Shown here: piece after piece, positions 8,570-17,126 of the stretch
How positions within the stretch are numbered: position 1 is the first letter of the stretch
Layout: each line of letters begins with the position of its first letter
Assembly: GCF_900112155.1 (NCBI RefSeq)
Contig: NZ_FOKQ01000021.1
Coordinates: forward strand, 1-64,000
DNA length: 64,000 bases
Direction of reading: 5' to 3'
Origin: Hominimerdicola alba
GTDB lineage: Bacteria; Bacillota; Clostridia; Oscillospirales; Ruminococcaceae
Made by a program: the position numbers and the translations under genes
The notes under the pieces: model-generated
Told to the model about the DNA's origin: nothing
What the model saw: the letters and a program-made list of their open reading frames with translations, nothing else
Database searches by the model: none

Positions 8570-11500
8570 ATGAAAAAGACAAAAAGAGTGATTGCATCCG
8601 TGTTGGCGCTGACGCTGACAATGGGCTGCGCAGTACCTGCTTTTGCGGCAACAGATCCCTATGAAGATTATGATGCAAAAATAGATATTGAAGGTGCGGT
8701 GGCGATAGTTAAAGGTATAGTCGATCCTTTGGCTGCGGGCCAAAAATTTGCCGATGATCCTACTATCACGGATCAGGCTAATGAGTACGCAGGTTTTATA
8801 GACGGTGTGTACGACGCACTTAAAGATCCATTTGATATACTGAAATATATAGATGGTTTTAAAGAGTATTACGATAAATATGAAGAATACAAGGAAACAG
8901 GATATGTTAGTATCAGCAGAGAGTATGTAAGCGAGAATTTTGATGAGCAGGCTTCCATAGTTATGACAAAGGAGGACTATGAGGATCTTACTGCAAATCC
9001 CGAGAGATATGAGCTTCATTTCATCAATGGAGAAGCTGTGATTTACCGTGACGGACTTGTATATGGTCTGGAAAACAGACCTGATGCTCTCCAGGGAGAT
9101 ATATTTGTGGAAATAACTGTCGCTCAGGCGTGTGAGATACTCAAGCGTATGGACAAAATATTTATGGCAGTAAATACACGAAATGAAGCCCTTCAACAGA
9201 TAGAGGATTTCATGACAGAGCACGGCTACTGGAACATTGTGGAAGATGAAATAGTTATAAAGCCCTCTAATGGCGAGTACATCACCCCCTACAATGCAGG
9301 TTCGGGCAGCGATACATACAAGATACAGAAAGGCAGCGGTTATGTATATATCGGCGATTACTGTGAGCGCAATTCGGGTGACGAGGATACGATAATATTC
9401 GACTATGACACATCGGATACTCACTTTGCCCTTTACCGTGACGGTGGTGATCTGTATATACTTGATGTTGAAAACGAAACTCTCGTATTTGTTGATGACT
9501 ACTTTGAAAACTCGCTGAGTAGGGTAGAGAATATACAGTTCAGTTCTTATATCACTCTTGAATATAAGGACGTAATCAAGCTGGTAAACAAAATAAAGGG
9601 CACAGCTGAGGATGATGAGCTGACTGGCTATAAAGAGTCTACCGTTATCTGGGGCGAAGAAGGAAATGATACCATTACAGCTGATGGCGGCGATGAATAC
9701 TATATCCATGCAGGCAGCGGTGATAACACTATTACTGCTTCTAACGGCAATGACATTATTATTTCTGAAAATGGAAACGATTACATTACTATATCGCGTG
9801 AAAGGAACAGGCTGTTTACTTCGGAAAATCCCGGATATAACGTTATAAACAGCGGCAAAGGTGATGATACCATAAATCTTGACGGCAATAATATAGTTGT
9901 TGCAGGCGAGGGCAATGATATCATAAACAGCGGTTTCGGTGACGATGTATTCGTATATTACTATGGTGACGGCGATGACAAGATAACAGATAGTGTAAAC
10001 GCATGGTCAAACGGAGGAACAGATGTTATCTATTTTGCAGACCTTACACCTGATGATGTATATGTTCGCAGAGAAAACGGCTTTACTTTCTATGTAAAGG
10101 GAAATAAAAAGGGTTCTGTAAATATACCCGGTACTTATCAGAACGGTGCTTCAAAGTATATGGAGCCTATCGAGTACGTTGCATTCAAGGACGGTACGGT
10201 ATGGAATCTCCATGATTACCTCGAACAGACCAGATATGTAGAAGATACTACCTACTTCATTGGCAAGGATTCCTTTGGATATATTATAACAGGAACAGAT
10301 GATGATGATACTTACTATACTGCAAACGGCGATGATTATATTGTTCCCGGCAAGGGCAACGATTACGTAAATGCAGGCGGCGGTACCGATACCTTTGTAT
10401 ACTACCGCGGTGACGGACATGATATATTTGATGAATCTAACGGTGGTTCATATCCTGCCAGCGGAGAAGACACTGTTTTCTTTGCAGATATCAATTCCGA
10501 TGAAGTTCATGTGACCCGGTTTGGCAATAAAATTACCATAAAGGTCAACGACTCCGATGATGCAGTTGAACTGCCTGGTATATATCAGTCGGGATTTTCC
10601 GGTCCTCTTCACCCAATTGAGAAGGCTAAGTTCGCTGACGGCGTCGAGTGGACATTCCTTGAAATGCTGAAAATGGCGTGTGTAGAGGGTACTGACGGTG
10701 ATGATGATTTCATAGTAGGTGACGAAACTCCTGCTATTTATTGTGGCAAGGGCAATGATAAGATACGCGGCAAGGAATTTGATGACGTGTATATCTATAA
10801 CCTCGGTGACGGACATGATATTGTCAGGGATTACACCGTGTGGGGACGTTCTTACGATGAGATACGCTTCGGCAAGGGTATAACTTCCGATATGCTGTGT
10901 GTAAAGGTTGACGGAAATGAAGCAGTTATGTCCATACCCAATACCGAAGATTCCGTCACCATTACAAAGGGCGAGATCGAGCTCTTTACTTTCGTGGACG
11001 GAACAAAACTGGATGAAAGCGAGATCTTCGCAAAGGCAGCCGATCATCACTACTCCGAAACACCTGAGTGTGTATGGACAAATAATGAAGGCAATTACTC
11101 TGCAAAATTCGTGTTCGTATGCTCCGACTGCGGTGCAAAAGTAAGCTATGCAGCTGAGGTTTCCTCAGAGAAAGGCGAGGAAGATGCTATCATATATACC
11201 GCTAAGGCAACTATAGGCGGCAAGGAGTATACCGATACATACAATTATTCACCTTCGTCTTATAAGTCCCCCGATATAACTTTTGAGAAAGGCAGAAATG
11301 CTGTCAAACTCACATGGACAGATGTAGCAGAAGCTGAAAAGTACGCTGTATGCGGCTATGTAGGTGGTAAGTGGCAGATGCTTGCTAAGGGCGATGGAAC
11401 ATCCTACGTTCTGAAAAAACTGAAAGCAGGGACAAACTACAAGGTAGCAGTTGCTGTTATGATAAATGGCGAGTGGAAAATGGATACTTCCAAAGCGATA

Positions 11501-11797
11501 ACTGTAACTCCTCTGGAAGAGACAACTAAATATCCTGCTGTTGAAAATATCGAGTACAACGTGCAGTATCATCAGTTCAAGCTCAAATGGACAAAGGTTA
11601 AGGGCGCAACTGAGTACGGCGTGGCAGTAAAGCAGAGCGGCAAGTGGAAAGTATACGCTTATACAAAGGATACAACTTTCACTTCACCCAAACTGAAAGC
11701 AGGTACAAAGGTTGAAATGGTGATCTGTGCCAAGGTAAACGGCAAGTGGGATACTTCCAACCTGAACGCAAGAGCATTCTCGGTTACTGTGAAGTAA
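8570..11797 (+). CDS. Secreted RTX-like calcium-repeat protein with Fn3 and CBM37 modules
   Basis: A protein of 1075 residues starting at the ATG at 8570 behind GTTGAGGAGG; the upstream in-frame TTG lacks a ribosome site. A signal peptide (1-26, ending AFA) precedes a helical region (about 30-230). Glycine/aspartate-rich repeats of the GxGNDxI type follow (about 340-480, 575-620 and 700-745). Each block is followed by a beta module resembling the haemolysin-type calcium-binding related domain, three copies in all (openings FADLTPDDVYV, FADINSDEVHV and GKGITSDMLCV). After a small CxxC module come an Fn3-like and a CBM37-type module. No catalytic motif is visible. I infer a calcium-stabilised, polysaccharide-bound surface protein. 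It is divergent from cel9 and ends at a strong terminator. Confidence 0.8.
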   Translation: MKKTKRVIASVLALTLTMGCAVPAFAATDPYEDYDAKIDIEGAVAIVKGIVDPLAAGQKFADDPTITDQANEYAGFIDGVYDALKDPFDILKYIDGFKEYYDKYEEYKETGYVSISREYVSENFDEQASIVMTKEDYEDLTANPERYELHFINGEAVIYRDGLVYGLENRPDALQGDIFVEITVAQACEILKRMDKIFMAVNTRNEALQQIEDFMTEHGYWNIVEDEIVIKPSNGEYITPYNAGSGSDTYKIQKGSGYVYIGDYCERNSGDEDTIIFDYDTSDTHFALYRDGGDLYILDVENETLVFVDDYFENSLSRVENIQFSSYITLEYKDVIKLVNKIKGTAEDDELTGYKESTVIWGEEGNDTITADGGDEYYIHAGSGDNTITASNGNDIIISENGNDYITISRERNRLFTSENPGYNVINSGKGDDTINLDGNNIVVAGEGNDIINSGFGDDVFVYYYGDGDDKITDSVNAWSNGGTDVIYFADLTPDDVYVRRENGFTFYVKGNKKGSVNIPGTYQNGASKYMEPIEYVAFKDGTVWNLHDYLEQTRYVEDTTYFIGKDSFGYIITGTDDDDTYYTANGDDYIVPGKGNDYVNAGGGTDTFVYYRGDGHDIFDESNGGSYPASGEDTVFFADINSDEVHVTRFGNKITIKVNDSDDAVELPGIYQSGFSGPLHPIEKAKFADGVEWTFLEMLKMACVEGTDGDDDFIVGDETPAIYCGKGNDKIRGKEFDDVYIYNLGDGHDIVRDYTVWGRSYDEIRFGKGITSDMLCVKVDGNEAVMSIPNTEDSVTITKGEIELFTFVDGTKLDESEIFAKAADHHYSETPECVWTNNEGNYSAKFVFVCSDCGAKVSYAAEVSSEKGEEDAIIYTAKATIGGKEYTDTYNYSPSSYKSPDITFEKGRNAVKLTWTDVAEAEKYAVCGYVGGKWQMLAKGDGTSYVLKKLKAGTNYKVAVAVMINGEWKMDTSKAITVTPLEETTKYPAVENIEYNVQYHQFKLKWTKVKGATEYGVAVKQSGKWKVYAYTKDTTFTSPKLKAGTKVEMVICAKVNGKWDTSNLNARAFSVTVK

Positions 11798-11825
11798 TAG
11801 TATATCAAAAATAACCAGAGCAATA

Positions 11826-11859
11826 AATCCGGCGGACTTTTGGAGTCTGCCGGATTTTT
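11826..11859 (+). terminator. Rho-independent terminator after the calcium-repeat gene
   Basis: Stem AATCCGGC-GAC / GTC-GCCGGATT (11826-11855) followed by TTTTTG. Confidence 0.85.
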
Positions 11860-11891
11860 GTGATAGTATACTAATTATTATCTGCGACTTT

Positions 11892-14102
11892 TCAGAGAGA
11901 ACTGTTGCGGTAGCTGTTTGGCGTAGTGCCAGTTAACTGTCTGAACTGTCTCATGAAATATTTTTCGTCCTTATAACCGCATTTAAAGGATATAGCAGGT
12001 ATACCGATAGTGGTAGTGAGCAGGAGATATTTTGCCATGGCGATGCGGCTCATTATAAGATCCTGATGGAAGCTTATGCCGAAGATATCCTTGTATGTAG
12101 CGCGGAAATGACCGTAGCTCAGGCGGAAATCGCGGCAGGTCTTCTGGGCATCCCACTCGTTTCCGGGGTCGCGGTACATGGAGTTCCTGACCTGAAGATA
12201 GTCATTGTAGTAGGCGTGATGTCGCTTATCGGAAAGCTGTTTAATCTTCATGTTGATATCTTCTGTCATTGCAGGAATACACTCTTCGATGTTTTCTTCA
12301 GCAGATATAAGCCTTGAAGCCATAAACAGAGTGTCGATCCCTCTCTCCTGAATGTAAAGGGGAGAATGAGATATGATGATCTCCAGTTTATCCATCACAA
12401 GGGCGATATCCTCATCCGTGAATTGTCCTTCTGCGGCAATGATATACAGCTTGTCTGAGATCTTTCCGCAGAAACCGTTTATAATGGCGGCGGTCTGGTT
12501 CAGACAATCGGATATCTCTATATCCATTCTTACAGACAGATTTTTCTTGTCTATGCGGCTGTCGTCCGAATATATGCCTGTGCGTACCATTATAAGTGCC
12601 AGATTTTCCTTGCCGCTCAGCTTTTTGCAGGCGTTGGCAAGCTCGTTGGTGAAGCCCTGTTCGTTGTAAAGGCCTGTAGCCGTGTCGTGGTACTCCGATA
12701 GATTGCTGCATTCAAGCAGGGTATTGATGTCGTTTTTCATGCGAAGCACCTGCAGCGCATTTACGCTGACTTTCAGCCAGTCTACCATTACCGAATCATA
12801 TGTATCGGGGGTGGTGTACTGGAAAATAAAGTATCCGAACTCCTTGCCTTCCGAAAAGATAGGTGTGAAGTAGAGAAAATTTTTGTCCCCTGCACCGGGA
12901 AGTTCATCAGGGTAAAGCTGACCCCTTGTAAAAAACGCAGGTTCGTCGGAACCGTTTTCGGGGCTGATTATGCGGTAGCATATCATTGGTTCGTTGTTTG
13001 AAAATTCGTTTACCGAAGATTTTAGGGAACGTGCACACCAATCCTCATGCAGGCAGAGGTAAATGCCTGAAACATTCCTTATAAGGTATGAGAAATCCTG
13101 CAGGGCGCGTATGTAGTCGGATATTGAGCGGCAGGTGACAGCCTGCTGTTCAAAGTTGCCGCAGAAGTTCAATTCGGTATAGTTTTTGGTCTGCCTTATC
13201 TCCAGCAGTTCCTCGCGTAGATATTTTTTCTCAACACCGCAGGAACAGGAATTGCCGGGGATCATATATCCCGAAGTGTCTATCTCCTGCATTGGTGCCC
13301 CAGTGAGTTTTGAATGAATGATCGCCACGGCTTTTTCTCCTATGGCGGCACGGTTGCGCTGATAGGTAGTCAGAACAGGGGAGTGGTATACCCTTTCACC
13401 GATATGTTCATATCCTATAATTGTAAGATCATCTGGAATTGTTATATCGTGGTCTAACAATTTATCCAGAAGCCCGAAAGCCATATAGTCGTTGGTACAT
13501 ATCACCGCCTGGGGAAGTTTGCGTTTTCCGCTTATGTACTCCTCAGCAAGTTCTTCGCCGGAATTGTACCAGAAATTGCCGTATATCACATTGTCCTCGC
13601 CAAAGTGCAGGCCTCTTTCCTCCATTATTTCACGCACGGCTTCTACGCGAATGTGTGAGATCTCGCCGTCTTTCGGTCCTGTCATGACATCAATATCAGT
13701 GAAACCGTGCACATCAGTGAGATGACGGGCGACGGACATAATGTCGCTCTTCATATCTGTATTTATACAGGTACATCCATCTAATTCGGCATCAGTAAAG
13801 ACGATGGGTATATCAAGATCTTTGATATGTTTCTGGATATTCTCACGAAGCTCGTTATACATAAGAGATTCGTAAGTTATTATGATCCCGTCAAGACGCT
13901 CTGAATGTACAAGCTCGTAGATCTTGTTTTCCACCTCTGTTTGTGCGGAGTACTCCGCAAAATTGTAGACGTTTGAAAATACAGCGATATCTATGCCCAG
14001 CTCATCGGCTTTTGAAAGAATACCTTTGAGCAGCTGCCGCTGTTCGCTCTGGGACGCTCGTGCGGTTATTACACCTATGAGCGGACGATTGCCAGTATTC
14101 AT
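11892..14102 (-). CDS. Hybrid regulator: LacI-type sensor, degenerate GGDEF, AraC-type DNA-binding domain
   Basis: A cytoplasmic transcription factor of 736 residues. Residues 1-280 resemble the periplasmic-binding-protein-like sensor of LacI-family regulators (opening PLIGVITARAS, later CTNDYMAFGLLD), but the usual N-terminal LacI helix-turn-helix is missing. A variable region (about 300-450) leads into a GGDEF-like fold (about 460-600, TGLYNEQGF) that lacks the GGDEF active-site sequence. The last 100 residues are an AraC-type double helix-turn-helix ending in FRQLTGTTPNSYR, which must do the DNA binding. The ATG at 14102 follows GGAG. It is divergent from the xylanase gene and probably controls it, perhaps sensing a sugar. 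Confidence 0.85.
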   Translation of the reverse strand: MNTGNRPLIGVITARASQSEQRQLLKGILSKADELGIDIAVFSNVYNFAEYSAQTEVENKIYELVHSERLDGIIITYESLMYNELRENIQKHIKDLDIPIVFTDAELDGCTCINTDMKSDIMSVARHLTDVHGFTDIDVMTGPKDGEISHIRVEAVREIMEERGLHFGEDNVIYGNFWYNSGEELAEEYISGKRKLPQAVICTNDYMAFGLLDKLLDHDITIPDDLTIIGYEHIGERVYHSPVLTTYQRNRAAIGEKAVAIIHSKLTGAPMQEIDTSGYMIPGNSCSCGVEKKYLREELLEIRQTKNYTELNFCGNFEQQAVTCRSISDYIRALQDFSYLIRNVSGIYLCLHEDWCARSLKSSVNEFSNNEPMICYRIISPENGSDEPAFFTRGQLYPDELPGAGDKNFLYFTPIFSEGKEFGYFIFQYTTPDTYDSVMVDWLKVSVNALQVLRMKNDINTLLECSNLSEYHDTATGLYNEQGFTNELANACKKLSGKENLALIMVRTGIYSDDSRIDKKNLSVRMDIEISDCLNQTAAIINGFCGKISDKLYIIAAEGQFTDEDIALVMDKLEIIISHSPLYIQERGIDTLFMASRLISAEENIEECIPAMTEDINMKIKQLSDKRHHAYYNDYLQVRNSMYRDPGNEWDAQKTCRDFRLSYGHFRATYKDIFGISFHQDLIMSRIAMAKYLLLTTTIGIPAISFKCGYKDEKYFMRQFRQLTGTTPNSYRNSSL

Positions 14103-14469
14103 GATTTACTCCTTTAGCTTTTCAGCCTACCATTATAATATACGCCATATTACAGTACACCACTGCGATTTTAAATAGAAAAAAATCATGTCGTATAGTA
14201 TAATATACTCCTATTATTTCATACTTTATTCCTGTCTCTAATTGATTACTAATTCTTATTATAGCACATTAATTACAAAAATCAAGAGGAAATCTGCATT
14301 TTTTTCACTGAATCTGCAAATTGTAGGTTGAAATACCTGCGAGGATTGTGTACAATATAGTTAGAAAAAATAACTATATCTTATTTTTTCTAGTTCAAAT
14401 TTTTAAACTTCGCACAACAATAACGTTGTCGAAAAAATATGGTCTATTTAAGGAGATGATCAGGTTATT
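14103..14469. other. 367-bp divergent control region between the regulator and the xylanase
   Basis: No coding sequence. It contains the xylanase promoter and inverted repeat (14328-14378). Toward the regulator, a minus-strand TATAAT lies at about 14137-14132 without a convincing -35. Confidence 0.5.
14328..14378 (+). promoter_or_regulatory. Xylanase promoter overlapped by an operator-like inverted repeat
   Basis: TTGAAA (14328-14333), a 17-base spacer and TACAAT (14351-14356); predicted start near 14363. TATAGTTA (14356-14363) and TAACTATA (14371-14378) form a perfect 8-bp inverted repeat with a 7-base centre, lying exactly over the start point. A bound protein there would block initiation. 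Confidence 0.65.
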
Positions 14470-16950
14470 ATGAAAAAGCATAAGAAATTCCTGGCGGTAT
14501 TGATGGCCATGAGCTGTCTTACAACAGCGCTGCCGCAGTTTACCGCACCTGTCTATGCACAGGAAGTCGTTTACGACAGCTTTGAGCTCAACTATGACGG
14601 TTGGCACGGCACAGATACCTCTATTGAACTTCTGGCAGATGAAAACAACGGTTTTGAATCTACAAGAGGCATGAAGGTAACAGGTCGTACTTCAGTGAAT
14701 GACGGTGCTGCTTCGACAAAGGGTCTGTACCTCTTCGGTGGTGTAAAGTACGATTATTCGATGCAGGTATTCAGCGAAAAGGATTCCACCTTCAAGCTGA
14801 CCCTGAAGTACATTGATGAAGAGACTGATGAAGAGACTATTGTTGTTCTTGATGAAAAGAAAGTCAAGGCCGGTAAGTGGGCTGAACTTTCAGCTGAATA
14901 CAAGGCTCCTGAGAACACATATGAGTATGAACTGACTCTTACTAACGATAATACTGATGATTTCATCTTTGATGATGTTAAGGTAACTGCACAGAAGTCA
15001 GCTGCTATAGCTGAGGCTGCTCCTTATGGCAAGGGCCTGAAGGACGAGTTCGCTGATTACTTCCGTGTAGGTAATATCCTGAACGGAAGTACCGTTAATA
15101 ATTCCGGTATCAAGGGCATTATCCTCAAGGATCACAATGCTATTGAGTGCGAGAACGAGACTAAGCCTGATGCTACTATCGTTCAGAGCGGTTCTACCGA
15201 TACCAATGTCAAAGTAACTCTCAACCGCTGCGCTGCTATACTTGACTTCTGCGCAAAGAACAATATCGCTTTCCGTGGTCATACACTGGTATGGCACAGC
15301 CAGACTCCCGAGTGGTTCTTCAAGCAGGGATTCAATAACAACAACGGTTATGTAAATTCTTACACTATGGATCAGCGTATGGAAAGCTACATCAAGAATA
15401 TGTTCAATGCATACGCTACACAGTATCCTACAGTAAACATTTACGCTTATGACGTATGTAACGAGGTTATCTATGACGGCACTGCTTCAAACGGCGGTCT
15501 GCGTCCTACCAACGGCACTAACGGACAGAACGGTTCTTCTGCATGGGTAAGAGTTTACGGAAACAACTCATTCGTTGAAAAGGCATTCACTTATGCAAGA
15601 AAGTATGCTCCTTCCGGCTGTAAGCTTTACTACAACGACTACAACGAGTTTGCAAGTGCCAAGAAGACTTGCATAAAGAATACGATCCTTATTCCTCTGC
15701 ACAACAAGGGTCTGCTGGACGGTATGGGAATGCAGTCTCATATTGACTGTAGCGCATATAATTCTTGGGGTTCAACTCAGGAATACCTTGCTGCAATGGA
15801 TGACTACCTCAGCCTCGGTATCGATGTTCAGGTAACTGAGCTTGATATCTCCCGTGACGGTTATAAGTATACCGATCAGCAGCAGGCAGAAAAGTACAAG
15901 GCTATTTTCCAGCACTGTGTTGACGTAAACAAGAGCGGCAAGTACAAGGGCAAGGTTACACTTGTTCAGGTTTGGGGTCCTAACGATAATAACTCTTGGG
16001 TAGGCAAAACCGGAAACCTGCCTCTGCTTTACGATGGAAACAACCAGCCCAAGACTGCTTACAACTACATCACTTCTATCATTCCCGACAGCCAGTGGGG
16101 CGATGGTTCAAATTACAGCGGCGGTGGCGAAGTTAAGCCTATCGAGCCCAATCAGTACGGCTGGTACTTCAACTGCGGATTTGAAGGTTCTACCGATGAC
16201 TTCTCCGGAAGAGGTTCTGCAAAGGTAGCTTCCAGCAACACTACTGCATTCGTTGGCAACAGCTCACTGTATGTATCAGGCAGAGAGAGCGCTTGGAACG
16301 GTGCTACTTACACACTTAGTCCTCGTGCATTCCAGCCCGGCAATGAATATAGCTTCAGTGCGATAGTAAAGTATACTGAAGGCGACGCAACCGATAAGTT
16401 CCATTTCACAATGCAGTATGATGATGCCAGCGGCACCACAAATTACACAAAGATCGCTACTGAAACTGTAAAGAAGGGCGAGTGGACACAGCTTGCAAAC
16501 ACTAACTTCAAGATCCCCTCTGACGCTTCCAATATGCAGATCTACGTTGAGACTGACAGCTCTACAACTTCATTCTATGTTGACGAAGTTATCGGTGCAG
16601 TAGCCGGTACAGGTATCAAGGGACCCGAGAAGTCTAATAACGATCCCGATCCTCAGCCTTCCGGCAATACTTATCCTACAAATATCAGAGTGAACTACAG
16701 CGCTCAGTATCATCAGATCCAGTTCACATGGAGCCCTGTTCAGAATGCTCAGAACTACGGTATCGCAGTATATCTGGCAGGCAAGTGGAGAATCCAGACT
16801 CAGTCTATCTCCGGTTCTACCACATCTTACGTAACTCCTAAGAACCTGACACCCGGCATGAGCTACAAGGTAGCGATCGCTGCTAAGGTTAACGGTACAT
16901 GGGATGTTAATAACGCAATCAAGAACGCAGTTATCGTAACAGTTATCTGA
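14470..16950 (+). CDS. Secreted GH10 endo-1,4-beta-xylanase (CBM22-GH10-CBM22-CBM37)
   Basis: A protein of 826 residues that hydrolyses xylan backbone outside the cell. A signal peptide (1-30, ending VYA) is followed by a CBM22-like beta-sandwich (about 33-178), then the GH10 barrel (about 190-545). Landmark blocks are GHTLVWHSQTP, DVCNEVIYD with the acid/base Glu, YYNDYNEF and QVTELDIS with the nucleophile Glu. A second CBM22-like module (about 560-715) and a CBM37-type tail (about 735-826) follow. The tail is almost identical in its second half to that of Cel9. The ATG at 14470 follows AAGGAGATG. It is a single-gene unit with its own promoter and terminator. Confidence 0.95.
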   Translation: MKKHKKFLAVLMAMSCLTTALPQFTAPVYAQEVVYDSFELNYDGWHGTDTSIELLADENNGFESTRGMKVTGRTSVNDGAASTKGLYLFGGVKYDYSMQVFSEKDSTFKLTLKYIDEETDEETIVVLDEKKVKAGKWAELSAEYKAPENTYEYELTLTNDNTDDFIFDDVKVTAQKSAAIAEAAPYGKGLKDEFADYFRVGNILNGSTVNNSGIKGIILKDHNAIECENETKPDATIVQSGSTDTNVKVTLNRCAAILDFCAKNNIAFRGHTLVWHSQTPEWFFKQGFNNNNGYVNSYTMDQRMESYIKNMFNAYATQYPTVNIYAYDVCNEVIYDGTASNGGLRPTNGTNGQNGSSAWVRVYGNNSFVEKAFTYARKYAPSGCKLYYNDYNEFASAKKTCIKNTILIPLHNKGLLDGMGMQSHIDCSAYNSWGSTQEYLAAMDDYLSLGIDVQVTELDISRDGYKYTDQQQAEKYKAIFQHCVDVNKSGKYKGKVTLVQVWGPNDNNSWVGKTGNLPLLYDGNNQPKTAYNYITSIIPDSQWGDGSNYSGGGEVKPIEPNQYGWYFNCGFEGSTDDFSGRGSAKVASSNTTAFVGNSSLYVSGRESAWNGATYTLSPRAFQPGNEYSFSAIVKYTEGDATDKFHFTMQYDDASGTTNYTKIATETVKKGEWTQLANTNFKIPSDASNMQIYVETDSSTTSFYVDEVIGAVAGTGIKGPEKSNNDPDPQPSGNTYPTNIRVNYSAQYHQIQFTWSPVQNAQNYGIAVYLAGKWRIQTQSISGSTTSYVTPKNLTPGMSYKVAIAAKVNGTWDVNNAIKNAVIVTVI

Positions 16951-16981
16951 TAAGCTGGTCCGATTATCTGATTAAAAGATC

Positions 16982-17023
16982 AAGAAGTGGGTGCTGCAAC
17001 CGCAGCACCCACTTCTTTTTTTG
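16982..17023 (+). terminator. Rho-independent terminator of the xylanase gene
   Basis: Sixteen-base perfect stem (AAGAAGTGGGTGCTGC with its complement) around an AACC loop, followed by TTTTT. Confidence 0.95.
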
Positions 17024-17075
17024 TTCGGATATCTTGGTTCTATTATGGATAAATTTCTCATCGGATTATAACAAT

Positions 17076-17113
17076 AAGCTCCTCCTGTCTGTAATAAACA
17101 GGGGGAGCTTTTG
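17076..17113 (-). terminator. Probable terminator of the LRR-dockerin gene
   Basis: AAGCTCC-CCTGT / ACAGG-GGAGCTT stem, 13 bases past the stop on the minus strand and followed there by ATTGTTAT. The T tract is weak. Confidence 0.5.
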
Positions 17114-17126
17114 AATAAATGCTATA

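Noticed and set aside
8456-9709. A long minus-strand open frame of 417 codons opposite the calcium-repeat gene
   Set aside because: It is Ile/Val/Tyr-rich shadow sequence created by the GAT/GGT-rich plus-strand repeats, with no ribosome site; the plus-strand gene has signal peptide, domains, promoter and terminator.
9600-10400. Short-period DNA repetition suspected as a CRISPR or tandem array
   Set aside because: The repetition follows codons for the GxGNDxI protein repeats and is degenerate at DNA level, with no constant repeat plus variable spacer pattern.
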